A DNA stretch of 64,000 bases. Origin: an uncultured Alistipes sp. GTDB taxonomy: Bacteria > Bacteroidota > Bacteroidia > Bacteroidales > Rikenellaceae. Numbering within the stretch: position 1 is the first letter of the stretch; each line of letters opens with the position of its first letter. Below, in pieces: positions 62,102 to 64,000 of this stretch. The stretch covers positions 62,001 to 126,000 of the forward strand of contig UQYM01000001.1 of NCBI GenBank assembly GCA_900545315.1, written 5' to 3'. The notes under the pieces are model-generated. The model saw nothing but the letters and a program-made list of their open reading frames with translations. It was not told where the DNA came from and did no database searches. A program made the translations under genes and the position numbers.

Positions 62102-64000
62102 TTACTTGCCTGAACGACTCTTGCGTTGGGCTTTTGATGTTGCAGATGAAGCGGTTTGCTTTGTCGGACGGGATTTGGAAGGTTTGTCCGCAGCTGTTTG
62201 AGTTACCGGATCGGCTTTGCGTGCCGTATTCATGGCCAAAAAACGTCCGGTGTAGCTCTCTTTGCATTTTTTGAGTTCAGCCGGGGTGCCTTCAAACACC
62301 ACATATCCCCCCTTATCTCCAGCCTCCGGTCCGAGGTCGATTACCCAGTCTGCCGATTTGATCACATCCATGTTGTGCTCGACAATCACGATGGTATGTC
62401 CTTTGGCCATCAAAGCGTTGAACGATTTGAGCAGTTTGCGGATGTCGTGGAAATGCAGGCCTGTGGTCGGTTCATCGAAGATGAACATAATGGGCTCTTG
62501 GGCATTCTCCTTGATCAGGAAGGAGGCGAGTTTGACACGCTGGCTCTCCCCTCCTGACAGGGTCGATGAGGATTGTCCCAGTTTGATATAACCTAATCCA
62601 ACCTCTTGCAAGGTGCTCAATTTTTCGATGATCTTTCGATTGATGGGGTCCTTTTCCTGATATTGGCCGAAAAAGTCAATGGCATCATCCACGGTCATTT
62701 CCAGCACGTCGTAGATCGATTTGTTGTGGTACTTGACCTCCAGCACATCATCTTTAAAGCGTTTGCCACCACAGGCTTCACATACCAACTCAACGTCGGC
62801 CATGAACTGCATGCTCACCTTGATTACCCCTTCACCTTGACACTCTTCGCAACGTCCGCCCACAATGTTGAACGAGAAGTGCGACGGATTCATGTTGTTG
62901 TGTTTGGCATACGGTTGGTCGGCAAACAGTTTGCGGATATCGTCGTAGGCTTTGATGTAGGTGACGGGGTTGGAACGCGATGATTTGCCTATCGGATTCT
63001 GATCGATGATCTCGATCGATTTGAGCCGATTCACATCGCCGGCAAGACCCGAAAAGCTGCCAGGCTTCAAACCGGTTTCATACAAGGCACGCCGTACGGC
63101 CGGATAGAGAATCCCCTTGACCAAAGATGATTTTCCGCTACCGCTGACACCAGTTACACAGGTAATCACGCCGAGCGGGAATTTGACATCGATATGCTTT
63201 AGATTGTTCTCACAAGCCCCCTGTACCTCAATATAGCTGTTCCATTTACGGTACTGTTTCGGCTCATCGATTGTTTCCCGTCCGGTGATATATTTGGCGG
63301 TAAGGCTTGTCTCTGAGTGGACCAGATCCGCCACCGAACCTTGAAATACCACCTCTCCGCCTTGATAACCGGCCAAAGGTCCAATATCGATGATGGTGTC
63401 TGCTGCCCGAATGATCTCCTCTTCGTGTTCGACAACAATAACGGTATTGCCCAAATCACGCAGCTTTTTGAGGACTCCGATCAGTTTGTGGGTATCCCGG
63501 GGGTGTAGTCCGATACTGGGTTCGTCGAGAATGTAGAGCGAGCCGACCAAGCTACTTCCCAAAGAGGTTGCCAGGTTGATGCGTTGGCTTTCGCCTCCAG
63601 AGAGCGTTGAAGAGAGTCGGTCGAGTGTCAAATATCCTAACCCGACTTCGTTCAGATATTCGAGCCGTGAGGTGATCTCGGTCAGAATACGGCTACCCGT
63701 TTGTCGGTCATGTTCGTCGAGCTTCAAATCCGCAAAGAAATGTTGCAACTCTTCGACCGGCATGGTGACCAGTTCGGTAATATTTTTGCCTCCGATTCGG
63801 ACGTAGGTAGCCTCTTTGCGTAGGCGGCCTCCTTCGCATTCGGGGCAGACGGTTTTCCCCGTGTAACGGGACAGCATAACCCGATATTGGATTTTGTACC
63901 GCTCGCTTTCCAAAAACTTGAAGAATTCGTCCAAACCGTGGAAATACTCATTGCCTTTCCACAACAGGTGTTTTTCTTGTGGAGTGAGTTCGTAATAGGG
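62102..64000 (-). CDS. uvrA: Excinuclease ABC subunit A, C-terminal two thirds
   Basis: The frame is open to the right edge, giving about 632 residues of a protein normally near 940. It contains CPECEGGRLRKEA (zinc region), a first ABC signature STLSGGESQRINLA, the second Walker A GVSGSGKSSLV, the zinc finger CEECQGEGVIK...CEACGG, and the second signature STLSGGESQRVKLA. UvrA loads UvrB at bulky lesions in nucleotide excision repair. A basic Ser/Thr/Lys-rich tail of about 40 residues is added at the end. It is first in a tight minus-strand run with M16, methyltransferase, thiM and thiE. Confidence 0.97.
   Translation of the reverse strand, partial: PYYELTPQEKHLLWKGNEYFHGLDEFFKFLESERYKIQYRVMLSRYTGKTVCPECEGGRLRKEATYVRIGGKNITELVTMPVEELQHFFADLKLDEHDRQTGSRILTEITSRLEYLNEVGLGYLTLDRLSSTLSGGESQRINLATSLGSSLVGSLYILDEPSIGLHPRDTHKLIGVLKKLRDLGNTVIVVEHEEEIIRAADTIIDIGPLAGYQGGEVVFQGSVADLVHSETSLTAKYITGRETIDEPKQYRKWNSYIEVQGACENNLKHIDVKFPLGVITCVTGVSGSGKSSLVKGILYPAVRRALYETGLKPGSFSGLAGDVNRLKSIEIIDQNPIGKSSRSNPVTYIKAYDDIRKLFADQPYAKHNNMNPSHFSFNIVGGRCEECQGEGVIKVSMQFMADVELVCEACGGKRFKDDVLEVKYHNKSIYDVLEMTVDDAIDFFGQYQEKDPINRKIIEKLSTLQEVGLGYIKLGQSSSTLSGGESQRVKLASFLIKENAQEPIMFIFDEPTTGLHFHDIRKLLKSFNALMAKGHTIVIVEHNMDVIKSADWVIDLGPEAGDKGGYVVFEGTPAELKKCKESYTGRFLAMNTARKADPVTQTAADKPSKSRPTKQTASSATSKAQRKSRSGK

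Noticed and set aside
1..64000. CRISPR arrays, tRNA or rRNA genes, insertion sequences
   Set aside because: No regularly spaced direct repeats, cloverleaf-like intergenic segments, rRNA stretches or transposase genes were recognised by eye.

Overview
The window looks like chromosomal DNA of a member of the Bacteroidales, perhaps close to Rikenellaceae; I cannot fix the genus from sequence alone. The reasons are Bacteroidetes-type promoters (TTG, about 20 bp, then a TAnnTTTG box) before many genes, few Shine-Dalgarno sites, a complete Na+-translocating NQR operon, a type III glutamine synthetase, HU-CCDC81-type, DUF5689 and DUF2807 proteins, and an AddA/AddB-like helicase-nuclease pair. Both ends are cut inside genes: a LeuA-like synthase on the left and uvrA on the right. 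I see no rRNA, tRNA, IS element, CRISPR array or prophage.

Left third (1-21 kb). A LeuA-family 3' end and a convergent arginine decarboxylase share a terminator. An envelope-linked operon follows: membrane-tethered HU-like protein, sigma-54 activator without receiver domain, LptE-like lipoprotein, acidic helical protein, SecG. Next is an outer-membrane barrel with two DUF5689 lipoproteins. ObgE and a membrane-anchored NUC1 nuclease diverge from symmetric overlapping promoters. Era and the translation genes rplM-rpsI and rpsB-tsf close this part.

Middle (18-46 kb). AddA-like and AddB-like genes flank a DUF2807 protein. Then come an AlkD-like HEAT protein, glutamine synthetase III, two tandem M23 peptidases divergent from alaS, gpmI, a TcdA/TatD pair, a C1 aminopeptidase, nqrABCDEF and the metabolite-repair enzyme Nnr.

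Right (46-64 kb). A small conserved-looking protein, a zinc-type ABC pair (ZnuC, ZnuA) with no permease, an XRE regulator in an AT-rich island, HIT protein and phosphohexomutase are followed by a genome-maintenance and stress run (dnaA, bcp, recA, RSH). The last block is a minus-strand run uvrA - M16 peptidase - O-methyltransferase - thiM - thiE.

The most interesting signals are regulatory. (1) The XRE regulator has a promoter so close to its ATG that the mRNA should be leaderless or nearly so, with a family of TTACA-N2-TGTAA-like sites at the promoter and up to 470 bp upstream. (2) The same 13-bp inverted repeat, GTGCA-N3-TGCAC, lies 2 bp after the -7 box of both the arginine decarboxylase and the M23 operon promoters. 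(3) obgE and the NUC1 gene have -7 boxes on opposite strands inside one perfect 11-bp inverted repeat. (4) The barrel, DUF5689 and NUC1 cluster may be a nucleic-acid scavenging locus.
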